The translations under genes were made by a program, and so were the position numbers. Below are positions 8,501 to 19,400 of a stretch of 64,000 nt of DNA, piece after piece; the stretch's first letter is position 1; each line of letters opens with the position of its first letter. The notes beneath the pieces are model-generated. The model worked only from the letters and a program-made list of their open reading frames with translations. It did no database searches and was not told the DNA's origin. The stretch comes from a virus: IMG/VR virus record IMGVR_UViG_3300037963_003719, positions 1 through 64,000 of that record. One strand, written 5' to 3'.

Positions 8501-11500
8501 AGGAAAAACTCAAACTGATTTTAATATTTTAGAATCATCTAGCATTGAAACTATCTCTGGTATTAGGAGATATCTTACTCCAGGTGGAAATGCATATCAT
8601 CAACCAACTGATACTGGAAACTTTGCTGTAGATTCAATTCCATCATCTACTGAAGCTACAGTAGATAGTGTTTCTGTTCTTGCTTCTGGTGTTGGTTACA
8701 AATTAGGTGAAATTCTATCATTCAATAATGAAGGAACAGGTGGATTTGGTGCTGCTGCTTTTGTTAGTACAATTAAAGGTCAAAGTGTAACTAGTGTTTC
8801 TAAAGCAACTTATGATTACTTAGAATATGATGAAGAAAATATTCCATTTGCTTCTGGTTCTACAATTCAAACTGTAGGTGGATTCTCAGCAAGTGTTTAT
8901 GCTGTGGACCAAAAGTTAAAGAGAATGTATCTTACTGGTGTTACTGGTGGACCACTTCAAGATGGTGAGAGAATCTTTGACACTAGTTTGACAATTGATG
9001 TTGGTGTTAATACAGAAGTAGTTGGATCTTCTGTTAGTGTTCCTGCTTTAGATAATTTAGTAAGTACAGCAGAACTGGTTGACCCTCTTGATAGTGTTAG
9101 TGGATATATTAGATTACAAAATTATAACCTCAGTGGTAATATTGGACTTTACACTATTGGAAAATATGTTAAGATTGAAGACGAGTATTGTAAAATTATT
9201 CAAGTATATGCTGCTGATAATGCAATTCTTGTACGTAGGGGTGTAAATGAAACTACCCAGGAAGCATATGCTTCTGGAACTACAGTAACTCTCACCTCAG
9301 AGATAAGAGTATTTGATAGTACTGTATTTGAAATCAATGATATCATTTCAATTAATACTGAAAAATTTAAAATTATTGATGTTGATATCTTTAAAGATAA
9401 TAAAGTAGTTGGTACTAAAATTATCAATGGTGGAAGTGGTCTTAGTGGTACTTTATATCTTTTCTTTGATGGAGTTCTTCAAACACTTAACGGATCTGGA
9501 AGTGGTGTTGTATCAATTAGTGGTGGCGGTTCAGTTGACGATTTAAATTTTGATGCACAGACAGGAATTACAGCAAATCCTAAAGTAGAAATTGGTACAG
9601 TTGCTAATTATAGTGCTGCCAATCAAACACTTCTAGATGTTGATATTGTAGCATCTACATATAATCACAAATTAATTTTAGAAAGGACAGCATTTGCATC
9701 TGGAGCAGTGTTCCATTATCCAAGAACAGTTGTTAATAGATTGAGATTCATTAATGGTATTGTAGTCAAATATGAAGAAGACAGAATCCTTGCAAAACTT
9801 AACTCTGCAAATAATGCATTAGTGCAAAATGATTTTGTAAAAGTTAGTGCGGCGCTAGAAAAATCAAACGTATATAACATACAATATAATTCTGTCAATA
9901 ATCCTCCTAGATTTGAAATTGATCTTCAAGATGGGAATGGGTATGACCATACTATTGATACTTTAGAATTTTATGAGGGAAGCAATTACAAGTTTAATGT
10001 ACCCAATATTAATCTAGGTGCTATCAATATTGAATTTTATGGTCCATCATATGATCCTGTAACAAATACTAGAGGTGTTGGTAGAAAATATTTTGATGTA
10101 AACATCAATAGAACTATTGAATCTGGAAATATTACTGATTTTACAATATTCCCAGATGATTCTGATTTGACTGATTATATTATGAGAATTAGTCAAGTTG
10201 GTGGATCCGACTATAAAGATTATACAATTAAAACAATTTCAGAACCAATCAATGGTGAGTACAACGTTGTAAACTCTAGTTCAACTTATTTTGAAATTTA
10301 TACCAAAGAAGATCCTTTACCAAATGCTAATTTTGTTTATGACTCTAACACAATTTCATATATTACAAGATCTTTAAATGCATCTGGTGGCATTAATACT
10401 GTTACGTTAACATCTGGTGGATTTAATTACACTACAACTCCTGTAATTTCAAAAATTAATACAGTCGCAGGAGAAGGTGCTATTCTTGAACCTATCTCTG
10501 ATAGTATTGGAAAAATTAACAATATTAAGGCAATATCTTCTGGTTATGGATATAGTCCAGATAGAACACAAAAACCATCTGTAATTTTCCCAAGAATTAC
10601 AAAAATTAAGAATAACTTTGTTGTAAGTGATGTTGTAATTGAAGATCCTGGTAGTCAGTATATCTTTGCTCCAAGAATCGTATTGACTGGTGGTGGCATC
10701 CCTAATAATAGTCCAAATCATGCAATTATTGAGGCAACTGTAACAAATGGTCGTATTATTGATATTGACTTGATATCACCTGGTATTAGATACAATAGTG
10801 CTCCAATTATTGATGTAGAAAAATATTATTATGCTGGACTAACTTCTTCGGGTGAACTTTCATTTAAATTTGCGTTTAATCAATATATTCTTGAAAATGA
10901 TATCTTTAAATTTAGAGCATACTATGAACAAAATGGTGTAGAAAAATATGCTGAAAGTACAGTCAACTTCTACGCTAAACTTAATAGTACTACCATCTCT
11001 GCTAGAGAAGAACCAATAGCAAACAATACTCCCGATGTCAATCCACTTACTAAGGTAGTATTACCTAGTGGAGCAATTCCAACTAGGTATGAATTAGTTT
11101 CTCTCTCAAGAAAAGCATCAGTTACTGCTCTTGTTTCTAAATCTGAATTTATCAGTGGTGAAAAGGTAACTATCAATGGAGATCCTCAAAAGATTGGATT
11201 TGTTACTAATAATAAAGGTTGGCAAAAAGGTAGTTCTATTTTAAGAATTGAAAATTATAATTATTTAATTACAGAAAACGATGAGATTAGTGGATCTGAT
11301 TCTGGTGCATTTGGTATTGTTGAATCTGCATTTGGCATTTCTGCATTAACTAGTGTTGCACCTATTGTACAAACTCCTAAGAAATTTTTAGATACTAAGT
11401 CATTCTTAGGTTCTAGTGCATTGAGATTGCAAGACAGTTATAGATATCAAAAATTTGCATACGAAATTGGAACAGAAATTCCATTTGTTGAATGGAAAGA

Positions 11501-14500
11501 GGGGTATCAAAAAGCAGCACACCCAACTGGTTACAATCTGTTTGCAAGAACTGCTATTGATAATGTTATTGGTAGATCAAATACAATTCAATCTATTGTT
11601 AATGTTTCAACCAACGTAAATGAAGTTGTATCTTTCAGAACAAAATACAACTATCTTGTAACAAAAAATAATGGTTTAGATGAAGTTGAAGTTAAGAATA
11701 GATTACTGACAGACGTTAAAAATATTAAGGATTCTGTTGTTGCTGCTTTTGAAGATATTTCTCTTCAATTTGACGGCATTGAAAATGCATTTGAACTTAA
11801 AGTAGTAGATCCTGTTACTCCTACAGTTAAAGATCAAAATGGAAACGATGTTACTAACTATATTGAAAATTATGATGTAGACCAGATGGTTGTTCTTCTT
11901 GACAATATTATCCAAACTTATGGCACATCTTGGATTGTAACTGATGCTGATAAAACGATTAGGTTTACTTCAAGTAGAGATGCTGGTGAATTAATGCCAC
12001 CTGAGGTAATGCGTTATAGGCAGTTTAATGATGATACGGTAATTTATCACATGTCTGAAACTACAACTGCTGTTACTGATGAATTTAATCTTACTCAGCA
12101 AGATGGCACTGTATTCCCATCAGGTATTTTCAGTTCTATCGATGAAGACAACTATATGTGTTTCATTGATGGTGTAATTCAAGAGAATGCTAATTTTAGT
12201 ATTTCTGCAGGTGGTGGATCTCCAACAGTTACATTTGGTGAAACTCTTCCAATAGGATCAGAAATTTCTGTAAGATATTTGTCTGGATTCCTTAAGAATG
12301 AGTTTACTTCAGGATCTGTTACTGCAAGTACTCCTATTGTATTAACAAATAAACCAAGTATCATTACCACTAAAAATAGTTACTTTGTATTTGTCGATGG
12401 TGCTTCAATTACAACAGACGATTATGAAATTGATTCAAATAATGATTTAGTGTTTGACTATAGTTTTACATACGATACTCTTATTGTTGTTATTGATCCT
12501 CTTGGTGTTTCTTTAGAAGAAAAAACACACTCATTACTAGGTACAAAGTATAACTATAAAGTTGAAGATGGTCAACTTGTAATTCCTGCAGGTTTCAGTA
12601 TTAATCCTGAAGATTACTTTATTGAAATTGCTGGTATTACTCAAACTCCATATATTGTTTATGAGACCCTTACTAGTGGTATTAGAAAAATTAATTTCTT
12701 TGAACCACCACAAAGATATGTGGGACCTGACCGTTCTGTCGGTAGACAGTTTATCGGTTTACTTTATCAAAGATCTGATGCTGATGGTTCTTTAGGAACG
12801 ACCCAAAATTATCAGTTTGATGATGTTAGTAAGAATGTTATTCATACAAAAGAACCAATTGATAATTTTGTTGTTGGTGATTTTGTTATCAATTCAAATG
12901 AATTAGTAGATGCTGTTATTGTAGATAAAAATACTGCAATTTCTAGAGTTGTTATTGAAACTGGTCACACTGGTTCAGTTGCTGCAGCAGGAACATTTGA
13001 TATTGTTGTAAATGATTTAACTAATATTTTTGTTGGAGATAGAGTATTATTTAAAGCATCATATGGTATGACTAGTATTGATAATGATGAACTTGAAATT
13101 AGTGCAATTGATACTGCAACAAAGACAATTACGCTTACTAATATTAGTAGTGGTTCGTTAAGTATCACCATGGGACAAGATACTGCCATTAGATTTTTAC
13201 ATCATACTTTAGTACTTGAACAACTTATAACTGATGTTTCTATTACTAATAGAGATAATTCTTTTACTAACGGACAAACTATTCTTAGTGGTCTTGTAAG
13301 TTCTCAGAAAACTAACGTTATTACATCAATTGATGAAGTTTTTGGTGTTTCTCTTGCTGATACCTCATTTGATGTTATTAGTGCAGCAGGTCTGTCTCAA
13401 AATGATTATATTGTAATTGATAATACTGAAATTGTAAAAATTACAAATATTTCATCAAATACATTAACTGTTACTAGATCTCAATTAAATACTAATGCAC
13501 CATTGTTCCATGGTAATGGATCTTCAATACAAAAGATTATTCCGTACTCTTTAACTGTACAAAGTTTTAATAGAGGATTTGATGGTGAGAAAACAGAGTT
13601 TGTATTGAAAGAAAACGGTGCTCCTATATTCATTACTGCAGATAAGGATATCTTTGTAGTTGTTAATGGCATTCTACAGAAAAGAGGATCTTCATACCAA
13701 TTAGTTGAGAATGGAACATCGTTCTCTAAATTAGTATTCACTGAAGCACCTTCAGACGGTACTCCATTTAACTGCTTCTATGTTGGTGAGCAGATTTCTA
13801 TTAGTGACATTTCAAATCAATTCAATGGTATTGAAACTGCATTTGACCTTCGTGATGTTAATGGTGAAATTTTTAGTTTGATTTCTAATGGAAGAGCAGA
13901 AGCAAATATTTCTGCTAACCTAATTCTTTTTATTGATGGTGTATACCAAATTCCATCAACCACTGAATTTGGTAGAGATGAAGCATATCCAGAGTCACTG
14001 TCATCATTCAAACTCTTTGGTAGTTTGATTGAGTTCTCTTCTCCTCCAAAATTTGGTTCTGAGTTTGAAGGTTATATCTTTGTAGGTTCAGCAGCAGATT
14101 ATGAGAGTATTGACGTTGATGCCACAGTTGAGGCAGGCGATACCATAGTTCAATCAAATGAAGTATCGGAAAGGGGTATTATTAATATCCTTAGTGCAAC
14201 TAGATTAGCAGTTACTAATTCAAATGGACAAAGGAATACAAATCCATTGTCTGGAATCAATCCAGGAACTATTGGTGAGTATGGTTGGTGGTTAAGTGAT
14301 TTGGTAAAAGAGGCAAAAGTAAGGGAATCCTTGAGAGCTAGGAGAACCTTAACTACCACAATTAATGCATTGCCAGGAGGAATATTCCCACTTTCTGGAC
14401 CAACATTATATACTGTTGCTATTCCATCTATTGATTTGGATAACATTTCTTCAGATTTACCAGAAAATCCAGATGATGATACTAATCTGATTACTTTTAC

Positions 14501-14960
14501 ATTACCTGCGTCTGCACACTTCGGTGCTAGAAATATTAATGCAAGATTTACTACATTCGTACCAAGAAATCCATCAATTATTGGAGATCTTGATGAGATT
14601 CAAGGTGTAAAACTTGGTATAGATTTAGCATTTGATCAAATTGTTGAATTAGATCCTAGTGCAGCAAATGCTCCATTCTTTGCACCAAGTCAGGGATCTG
14701 GTAATGGTGTTATTAACGAGTCCGTTTCTACAATTAAGTTTGGAGGTGGATTTGCTAATTCTGCAACTGTTATTAGTTGGGATGCGACGAATCGCTTCCT
14801 TTATGTAAAATTAGACAATCCTGCAAACTTTATCGCTAACGGTGATACTATTCAGTTACAAAACAATAATTTGAATACTGTTGGTCCTGTTACCGATCAT
14901 GATTTGATTGCAGAATACCAATCATTAAGTGTTGGTAACGATTTATATTATAACTTCTAG
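5577..14960 (+). CDS. 7: Giant baseplate wedge protein gp7 with YHYH domain
   Basis: A 3127-aa protein, three times T4 gp7 (1032 aa). In T4, gp7 starts wedge assembly with gp10, gp8 and gp6. Residues 1-280 match the C-terminal part of T4 gp7: YPNFVNFLKDYYRYLETNG and NAKDFYLSKGTPNGIDFYF correspond to T4's SNFEAFCEAYIQYLSDG and RSYDFYSTKGIEASYKFLF. Then follow a glycine-rich repeat block (about 540-768), a YHYH-type domain (about 845-985: SPIIGWALDGSPIYGPYG, GRFCVTPEYPNGVYAYF, FPFFIGPKF), a second repeat block (about 1606-1746) and many beta modules. No frameshift is visible. The start, two bases after gp6, and the following gp8 fit wedge gene order. The non-T4 part may be exposed on the baseplate. 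Confidence 0.88.
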   Translation: MFNDLKVSSSIIGQVPSYYPAEYPNFVNFLKDYYRYLETNGNPLDLLNGVQDLIDVDTYTGIDASAPLLVSIDDDDTEVSVTGHVEFPRSQGLLKINDEVIIYKKRSFKTIGGGAKITTFSGCTRGFTYNTLTYEDGFTSNIETTAAAHSTPATVFNQSYAYILYFLEELRSNYLIDFPSNILTDNIGDININQILKNAKDFYLSKGTPNGIDFYFNFLFQKKPELRNYKENLYAPSEATYQNKNIVRLESLDTFFVPDLVGSSILQKGLEFPVQTAENVFSFASQVYEFEISNGEKIVPTNFTVITAIPETVGDERRLYVDSTFGFPETGVLRVNQDLIPYSGKRSNYFECDSDLDQVVDLFQATNSIFLLLGDIVYDNSTLATAKNDPGSSFVVYVGISDVTIETNNIGYQTGDLGFVSNVIVEDNLIVSGWEFNDTLPLDLNESLVAGVTKIYTDSEYVYMPYSTVPYYDITYNTSNSVIKEQDIFTKIPKVFEQSNELDKEDIPVNLPIGVLRDGTPLLSWKSATTLVRGELESVSIIDGGSNFNVNNPPAVKLDGPTKLDDNDETGVTAEVSLGINGSVRNVYIKNKGVGYDPDTLIVVTKNPNNDPNVPFRDAVLKPLIVDGKISKVRIVDPGTGYTHQPTITITPDNPPGDTNADIEVVVTGPIYKVNIDEPGSLYTQDPEYQILKGDGAAGLVNIENGKLLSVDLVNGGQNYKSAPKVTVVDKTGGGVGAEVVATFSDTLGTVTGFVVTNSGLNYNQFNTSIVVTEEGSNEILEMNVQRWNLLNNWDSDNVGNYNTTDGSLLLDGGVVDGKTEKRFTILGSPKKLEIDGELPNLSRNPNPQQEHSPIIGWALDGSPIYGPYGHVVANDGSSGVTPLSSGYTKIQENSLPVNSIRRRNASPGLLGNYPMGSFAEDYVFTQASPVGLDSENGRFCVTPEYPNGVYAYFTTIDNIDRKQGFPFFIGPKFKGKTQTDFNILESSSIETISGIRRYLTPGGNAYHQPTDTGNFAVDSIPSSTEATVDSVSVLASGVGYKLGEILSFNNEGTGGFGAAAFVSTIKGQSVTSVSKATYDYLEYDEENIPFASGSTIQTVGGFSASVYAVDQKLKRMYLTGVTGGPLQDGERIFDTSLTIDVGVNTEVVGSSVSVPALDNLVSTAELVDPLDSVSGYIRLQNYNLSGNIGLYTIGKYVKIEDEYCKIIQVYAADNAILVRRGVNETTQEAYASGTTVTLTSEIRVFDSTVFEINDIISINTEKFKIIDVDIFKDNKVVGTKIINGGSGLSGTLYLFFDGVLQTLNGSGSGVVSISGGGSVDDLNFDAQTGITANPKVEIGTVANYSAANQTLLDVDIVASTYNHKLILERTAFASGAVFHYPRTVVNRLRFINGIVVKYEEDRILAKLNSANNALVQNDFVKVSAALEKSNVYNIQYNSVNNPPRFEIDLQDGNGYDHTIDTLEFYEGSNYKFNVPNINLGAINIEFYGPSYDPVTNTRGVGRKYFDVNINRTIESGNITDFTIFPDDSDLTDYIMRISQVGGSDYKDYTIKTISEPINGEYNVVNSSSTYFEIYTKEDPLPNANFVYDSNTISYITRSLNASGGINTVTLTSGGFNYTTTPVISKINTVAGEGAILEPISDSIGKINNIKAISSGYGYSPDRTQKPSVIFPRITKIKNNFVVSDVVIEDPGSQYIFAPRIVLTGGGIPNNSPNHAIIEATVTNGRIIDIDLISPGIRYNSAPIIDVEKYYYAGLTSSGELSFKFAFNQYILENDIFKFRAYYEQNGVEKYAESTVNFYAKLNSTTISAREEPIANNTPDVNPLTKVVLPSGAIPTRYELVSLSRKASVTALVSKSEFISGEKVTINGDPQKIGFVTNNKGWQKGSSILRIENYNYLITENDEISGSDSGAFGIVESAFGISALTSVAPIVQTPKKFLDTKSFLGSSALRLQDSYRYQKFAYEIGTEIPFVEWKEGYQKAAHPTGYNLFARTAIDNVIGRSNTIQSIVNVSTNVNEVVSFRTKYNYLVTKNNGLDEVEVKNRLLTDVKNIKDSVVAAFEDISLQFDGIENAFELKVVDPVTPTVKDQNGNDVTNYIENYDVDQMVVLLDNIIQTYGTSWIVTDADKTIRFTSSRDAGELMPPEVMRYRQFNDDTVIYHMSETTTAVTDEFNLTQQDGTVFPSGIFSSIDEDNYMCFIDGVIQENANFSISAGGGSPTVTFGETLPIGSEISVRYLSGFLKNEFTSGSVTASTPIVLTNKPSIITTKNSYFVFVDGASITTDDYEIDSNNDLVFDYSFTYDTLIVVIDPLGVSLEEKTHSLLGTKYNYKVEDGQLVIPAGFSINPEDYFIEIAGITQTPYIVYETLTSGIRKINFFEPPQRYVGPDRSVGRQFIGLLYQRSDADGSLGTTQNYQFDDVSKNVIHTKEPIDNFVVGDFVINSNELVDAVIVDKNTAISRVVIETGHTGSVAAAGTFDIVVNDLTNIFVGDRVLFKASYGMTSIDNDELEISAIDTATKTITLTNISSGSLSITMGQDTAIRFLHHTLVLEQLITDVSITNRDNSFTNGQTILSGLVSSQKTNVITSIDEVFGVSLADTSFDVISAAGLSQNDYIVIDNTEIVKITNISSNTLTVTRSQLNTNAPLFHGNGSSIQKIIPYSLTVQSFNRGFDGEKTEFVLKENGAPIFITADKDIFVVVNGILQKRGSSYQLVENGTSFSKLVFTEAPSDGTPFNCFYVGEQISISDISNQFNGIETAFDLRDVNGEIFSLISNGRAEANISANLILFIDGVYQIPSTTEFGRDEAYPESLSSFKLFGSLIEFSSPPKFGSEFEGYIFVGSAADYESIDVDATVEAGDTIVQSNEVSERGIINILSATRLAVTNSNGQRNTNPLSGINPGTIGEYGWWLSDLVKEAKVRESLRARRTLTTTINALPGGIFPLSGPTLYTVAIPSIDLDNISSDLPENPDDDTNLITFTLPASAHFGARNINARFTTFVPRNPSIIGDLDEIQGVKLGIDLAFDQIVELDPSAANAPFFAPSQGSGNGVINESVSTIKFGGGFANSATVISWDATNRFLYVKLDNPANFIANGDTIQLQNNNLNTVGPVTDHDLIAEYQSLSVGNDLYYNF
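7190..7880 (+). repeat. Glycine-rich 'GGSGY..P' repeat block in gp7
   Basis: About six units of 35-45 codons, each with a turn such as GGSNF, GVGYDPD, GTGYTHQP, GSLYTQDP, GGQNYKSAP or GLNYN, then a beta strand, a Gly/Ala stretch and a strand ending in 'v.nGkI..V.i'. A second block lies at about 10393-10816. The units are coding and diverged at DNA level. Confidence 0.75.
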
Positions 14961-14963
14961 TCC

Positions 14964-14971
14964 TATAAATA
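14964..14971 (+). promoter_or_regulatory. T4-type late promoter (TATAAATA)
   Basis: Exact TATAAATA preceded by CC, in the 30-base gap between gp7 and gp8, 20 bases before the gp8 ATG. Confidence 0.8.
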
Positions 14972-14990
14972 AAAAGAAAACTGTTTAACG

Positions 14991-16436
14991 ATGGCGGCAA
15001 TTTTAACCGATAGATTTAGGGTAGTCCTTGCTGAGAATTTCAGACAGAGGGTTGCTTTAGGTGAAGACCCACAGTTTGTTGATGGAAATGGCAATAGAAC
15101 TGTAAGTGAAGTTGGTTTGTATCTGTTTTTTGCAAAAGCAGATGGTTGGACCAACAATCAACCAGTCCCTCCTATTGATAATCAGGAAGCAGCATTTGGT
15201 CTCTATGATCAAATGATTGGATTGAAAAAGATCCCTTCCTCAGAAATTAGAGGAGTGATTCCAAACAAAACATGGTCATCAGGAACCACATATGACATTT
15301 ATCGTCATAATTATGGTTCTGTCATTAATGCTACTAATAATGTAGTAAATTATGTTGAAGGTCTCAATACAGAAATACATTTGTATGAAACAAATTACTT
15401 TATTGTTACCTCTGAGTATAAAGTGTATAAGTGTTTGAATAATAATGGTAATAAGGCATCTACTGTTGAACCATCGTCAACAACTAGTGCTCCATTTACA
15501 CTGTCTGATGGATATGTTTGGAAGTTTATGTTTAGCGTAAATGCTAATGATTTTGAAAGATTTAAGAGCGATGAATATATTCCAATTCCAGAAAGTTCTA
15601 GTATTGATGTAAATAATGCTATTGCTCCATCATCCAATTATGGCGGTGCAATCTACAATGTTGTAATTAAAACACCTGGTACAAACTACACTGCAAACTC
15701 TGAGTTTGATATTATTGGAGATGGTCAGAATGGTAGAGTTAGAATTACCTCTACAGACGCCGTAGGTGCCATTACAGGCATCAAAGTGCTTAATCCTGGT
15801 ACTGGATATACATTTGCACAAATCAACACTACAGGCGGTTCTAGTGCCGTCTTAGAACCAATTATTGCTCCTAAAGAGGGTATGGCAACTCCTCAAGGAA
15901 TGGCATTAGAGTTGGGTGCATACAGATTAGCACTTCACTGTAAGTTAGAAAATGATGACTTTGTATTTGGTAATGACTTTAGTGTGGTTGGTGTAATTTA
16001 TAACCCAACAGTCACTAGTAGTGGATCAGTTCTTAATGGTGCTAGAAAAATGACTTTAGCATATTCTAATTCTGGTGTAAGTCCTCTGGCAAATGCTCAA
16101 GAGGATTATGATGATGTTTTGATTTCTACATCAGGTGCTGGTAGTGGTGCTTCTGGTAGAATTGTTCATTATGAACCAGATACTGTAAATAATGTCTATA
16201 CAGTTTATTTCACTCAAGAAAATACTCTTGATGCTGGTTTGAAAAGTGATGGATCTAGACCTCTATTCCAAGATGGTGAAACTATCATCATTGGTTCCGA
16301 AACCGTTACTATCAATACTGTTTCAGAACCAGACATCGTAAGAGGGTCTGGAGAAATCATCTACATAGATAATAGGAATACAATTTCCAGAGCAAAAGAC
16401 CAGACGGAAGATTTCAAAATTATTTTAGAGTTCTAA
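14991..16436 (+). CDS. 8: Baseplate wedge subunit gp8
   Basis: A 481-aa protein (T4 gp8 is 334 aa). gp8 dimers occupy the T4 baseplate wedge beside gp7 and gp10. The N-terminus (TDRFRVVLAENF, GLYLFFAKADGW, VIPNKTW), the DGYVWKFMFSV strand, and the C-terminus GEIIYIDNRNTISRAKDQTE match T4 gp8 (GEMIYMENRPPIIMAMDQTE). The extra length includes at least two glycine-rich repeat units at about residues 222-297 (KTPGTNYTANSEFDI, NPGTGYTFAQI), the same kind as in gp7 and gp18. It has its own late promoter and is followed three bases later by the DUF4815-like gene. Confidence 0.92.
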   Translation: MAAILTDRFRVVLAENFRQRVALGEDPQFVDGNGNRTVSEVGLYLFFAKADGWTNNQPVPPIDNQEAAFGLYDQMIGLKKIPSSEIRGVIPNKTWSSGTTYDIYRHNYGSVINATNNVVNYVEGLNTEIHLYETNYFIVTSEYKVYKCLNNNGNKASTVEPSSTTSAPFTLSDGYVWKFMFSVNANDFERFKSDEYIPIPESSSIDVNNAIAPSSNYGGAIYNVVIKTPGTNYTANSEFDIIGDGQNGRVRITSTDAVGAITGIKVLNPGTGYTFAQINTTGGSSAVLEPIIAPKEGMATPQGMALELGAYRLALHCKLENDDFVFGNDFSVVGVIYNPTVTSSGSVLNGARKMTLAYSNSGVSPLANAQEDYDDVLISTSGAGSGASGRIVHYEPDTVNNVYTVYFTQENTLDAGLKSDGSRPLFQDGETIIIGSETVTINTVSEPDIVRGSGEIIYIDNRNTISRAKDQTEDFKIILEF

Positions 16437-16439
16437 GAG

Positions 16440-19400
16440 ATGCCCCAGACAACTAACCTGAACACCCCTCCATATTTTGAGGACTTTGACGCAGCAGATA
16501 ACTTCCACAAAGTTCTGTTTCGACCAGGATTCCCCCTGCAGGCGAGGGAACTAACAGTTCTGCAATCTTTATTGCAGGATCAGATCGAAAAGTTTGGATC
16601 TAGCATCTATAAAGATGGTGCTATGGTTATTCCAGGTCAAATTTCTTATGACCTGTATTATACTTCTGTGCTTATTGAGGATGAATATTTTGGTATCTCT
16701 GCTGACACAATTAAGGACTTTATTGTTGGGCAGACCATTATTGGTCAATCTTCTGGGGTAAAGGCAAGGGTTGTTAATGCAATCTCATCTGAAGAGTCGG
16801 AAAAGGGCAAAACGACTCTTTATGTTAAGTATACAAGTGCTGGAACTTCAAATACCGCTGGTACATTTGTTGACGATGAAATTCTTTTAGCAGAGGATTC
16901 TTTCAGTATTGGAGAAACAGTAATTCAAGCAGATACTGACTTTGCAAAATGTGTTACTGAGGATGCAACTCATACTGGTTCTGCTGCAAAAATTACTCCT
17001 GGCATCTATTTTATTAAAGGATTCTTTACTTCTGTTCAAGAACAAGAAATTATCCTTGATCAATTTGCTACCACTCCATCTTATAGGATTGGTCTGCAAG
17101 TATTAGAAACTATTGTAACTCCTGAGGACGATGAGACGCTTACAGATCCTTCTCAGGGATATTCTAACTATTCAGCACCTGGAGCACACAGGTTAAAATT
17201 AGAAGCAAAACTTGGTAAGAAGAGTTTAACTGATGAGTCAGTAACTGATTTTATTGAACTTCTTAAATTAGAAGATGGTGAATTAAGAGAAATTGTAACC
17301 ACTTCTAGAGCACAGATTGCTCGCACATTAGAAGATACTTTAGCGAGAAGAACTTATGATGAATCAGGTGATTATGAAGTAAAAACTTATAAGTTTACTA
17401 AAGATGAGAATTTAAATGATGGTGTAAACAATGGTATTTTCTCAGTCGGTGAAAAAACCGATCAAGATAATATTCCATCAGCAGATCTTTTTAATGTCAA
17501 TGTAGGTCCAGGAAAATCATATGTGCTTGGATATGAAATTGAGAATGTAACAACAAATTACGTTGATGTTGAAAAACCAAGAACCACTGAAAAAGAAACT
17601 AATAAACTCATTGCTACAGATGCAAGAGGATTTGAGTTCAGAACTGCAAAGAGTAACGAACCAATCTATGATAACTTACAATCTGCATATCAATCTCAAC
17701 AAATTGCAGCACTAAAAGATGGTGCTAATGTAATTGGTTATGGTTTGTTTGTCGGTTTTGAAACAGAAACTTCTTATGATGTTGTAAGAATTGCTGCAAT
17801 TAAATTCCTTGCAAAAACAAACACTATTAATGATGTTGATACCATTGTTATCAATGGCACTATTAATTTTGAAACTAATAGTGTAAGTGGTGGACATATA
17901 TTTACTATTGCTAGTACTGGTGGAAGAACTAATCCATATATTTTCAAAGCATTTAACGATAATGTAATCAAAACTCTTGAGGGTGCCTCTGCATTTAATA
18001 TTAAAACTGTTGCTACTGGTACTATCAATGGAACAGGAAGTGGTGGATCTGTTAACGTTCCATTTGCATCTTCAAATGTAAGTGACTATACTTTAAGAAT
18101 TGATAATGACGGTGTAGGAGTTGCAAGAGCACTTACTGCAGCAACTCCAAACTTGAGCGGTGGTAACTTTAGTTTCACTATCTCAACTGATGCTAATACT
18201 GCAAATGACAGTTTTGTAATTTATGGTCCAAAGAATGTACCAAATCCTGTATTGAAATTATCATCTCTCAAAAAAATGAGAGTGATTAAACTTAAAGATA
18301 TTGATTCACTGAACAAGTATAATCTTAATGATACCACTTTAAGTTTGGGTGTTACTAGAGTATCAAAGGTTCATGCTATTTACAATTATAGTGATGCAGC
18401 TGCAAACGATTTTAATAACGTATATCCTAACGTAACTTATAATACTGGTACTCCAGCATTTAAAGCAGGAGAAATTATTGTAGGAAGATCTAGTGGTGCA
18501 AAAGGAAGAGTTATTAAGCAAGAATCTTCTACAACAAAAGTATATTTTGTTTATGAAACTTCTTCTAACTTCATTCCTAATGAAGAGATTTATGGATTTG
18601 AGACAGCATCCACTGCAAACATTTCAACAGTAAACTCAAACGGTCTACCAAATCTTAAGAGTAGATATATTCTTGATGATGGACAAAGACCACATAGTTT
18701 TGAATTCTCTTCAATCACAAAATCTAATGTAGGAAGTTCTATTCCAAATGATACCTCATTGTGGGTAGTTGTTGATCATTTTGAAGATGACAACGCAGCA
18801 GGTTTATTCTATACTGCTAATTCTTACTACGATGCTGTTATTGAAGAAATTCCTTCTTTTGAATGGGGTGATGAAGAGTATTATCTGAATGATACAGTTG
18901 ATTATAGAATCAACCAAAGTGATGTATTCTCAACTGGTAACGGTGAATATAATTCACCTCACCAAATTGATCCTACTCAAATTCTTTCAAACACAAAACT
19001 CAGCAATTACGGTAATTTTAATTTCATCTATAATGATGAAAAACTTCCTGCAGGATTTATTGAAGCAAATGAAATAGAATATTATCTTGCTAGAATTGAT
19101 CACCTGTATGTCAATAAAGTTGGAGAGTTTGTTACTAAACAAGGAACACCATCACTATCTCCTAAGGAACCTAGTGATAGCATTAAAAATGCTATGAAAT
19201 TGATTAGTATTGATATGCCTCCTTATGTTAGAAATTTAGATGATATTGTATTCACTAGATTTGCTAACAAGCGTTACACAATGAAAGATATTGGTAAACT
19301 TGAGCAACGTTTGAGTAATGTTGAATACTATACTCAACTTAGTTTGCTTGAAAGTGAAACTGCTAATTCGTTTATTGCTGATGGTTCTGGATTGAATAGA

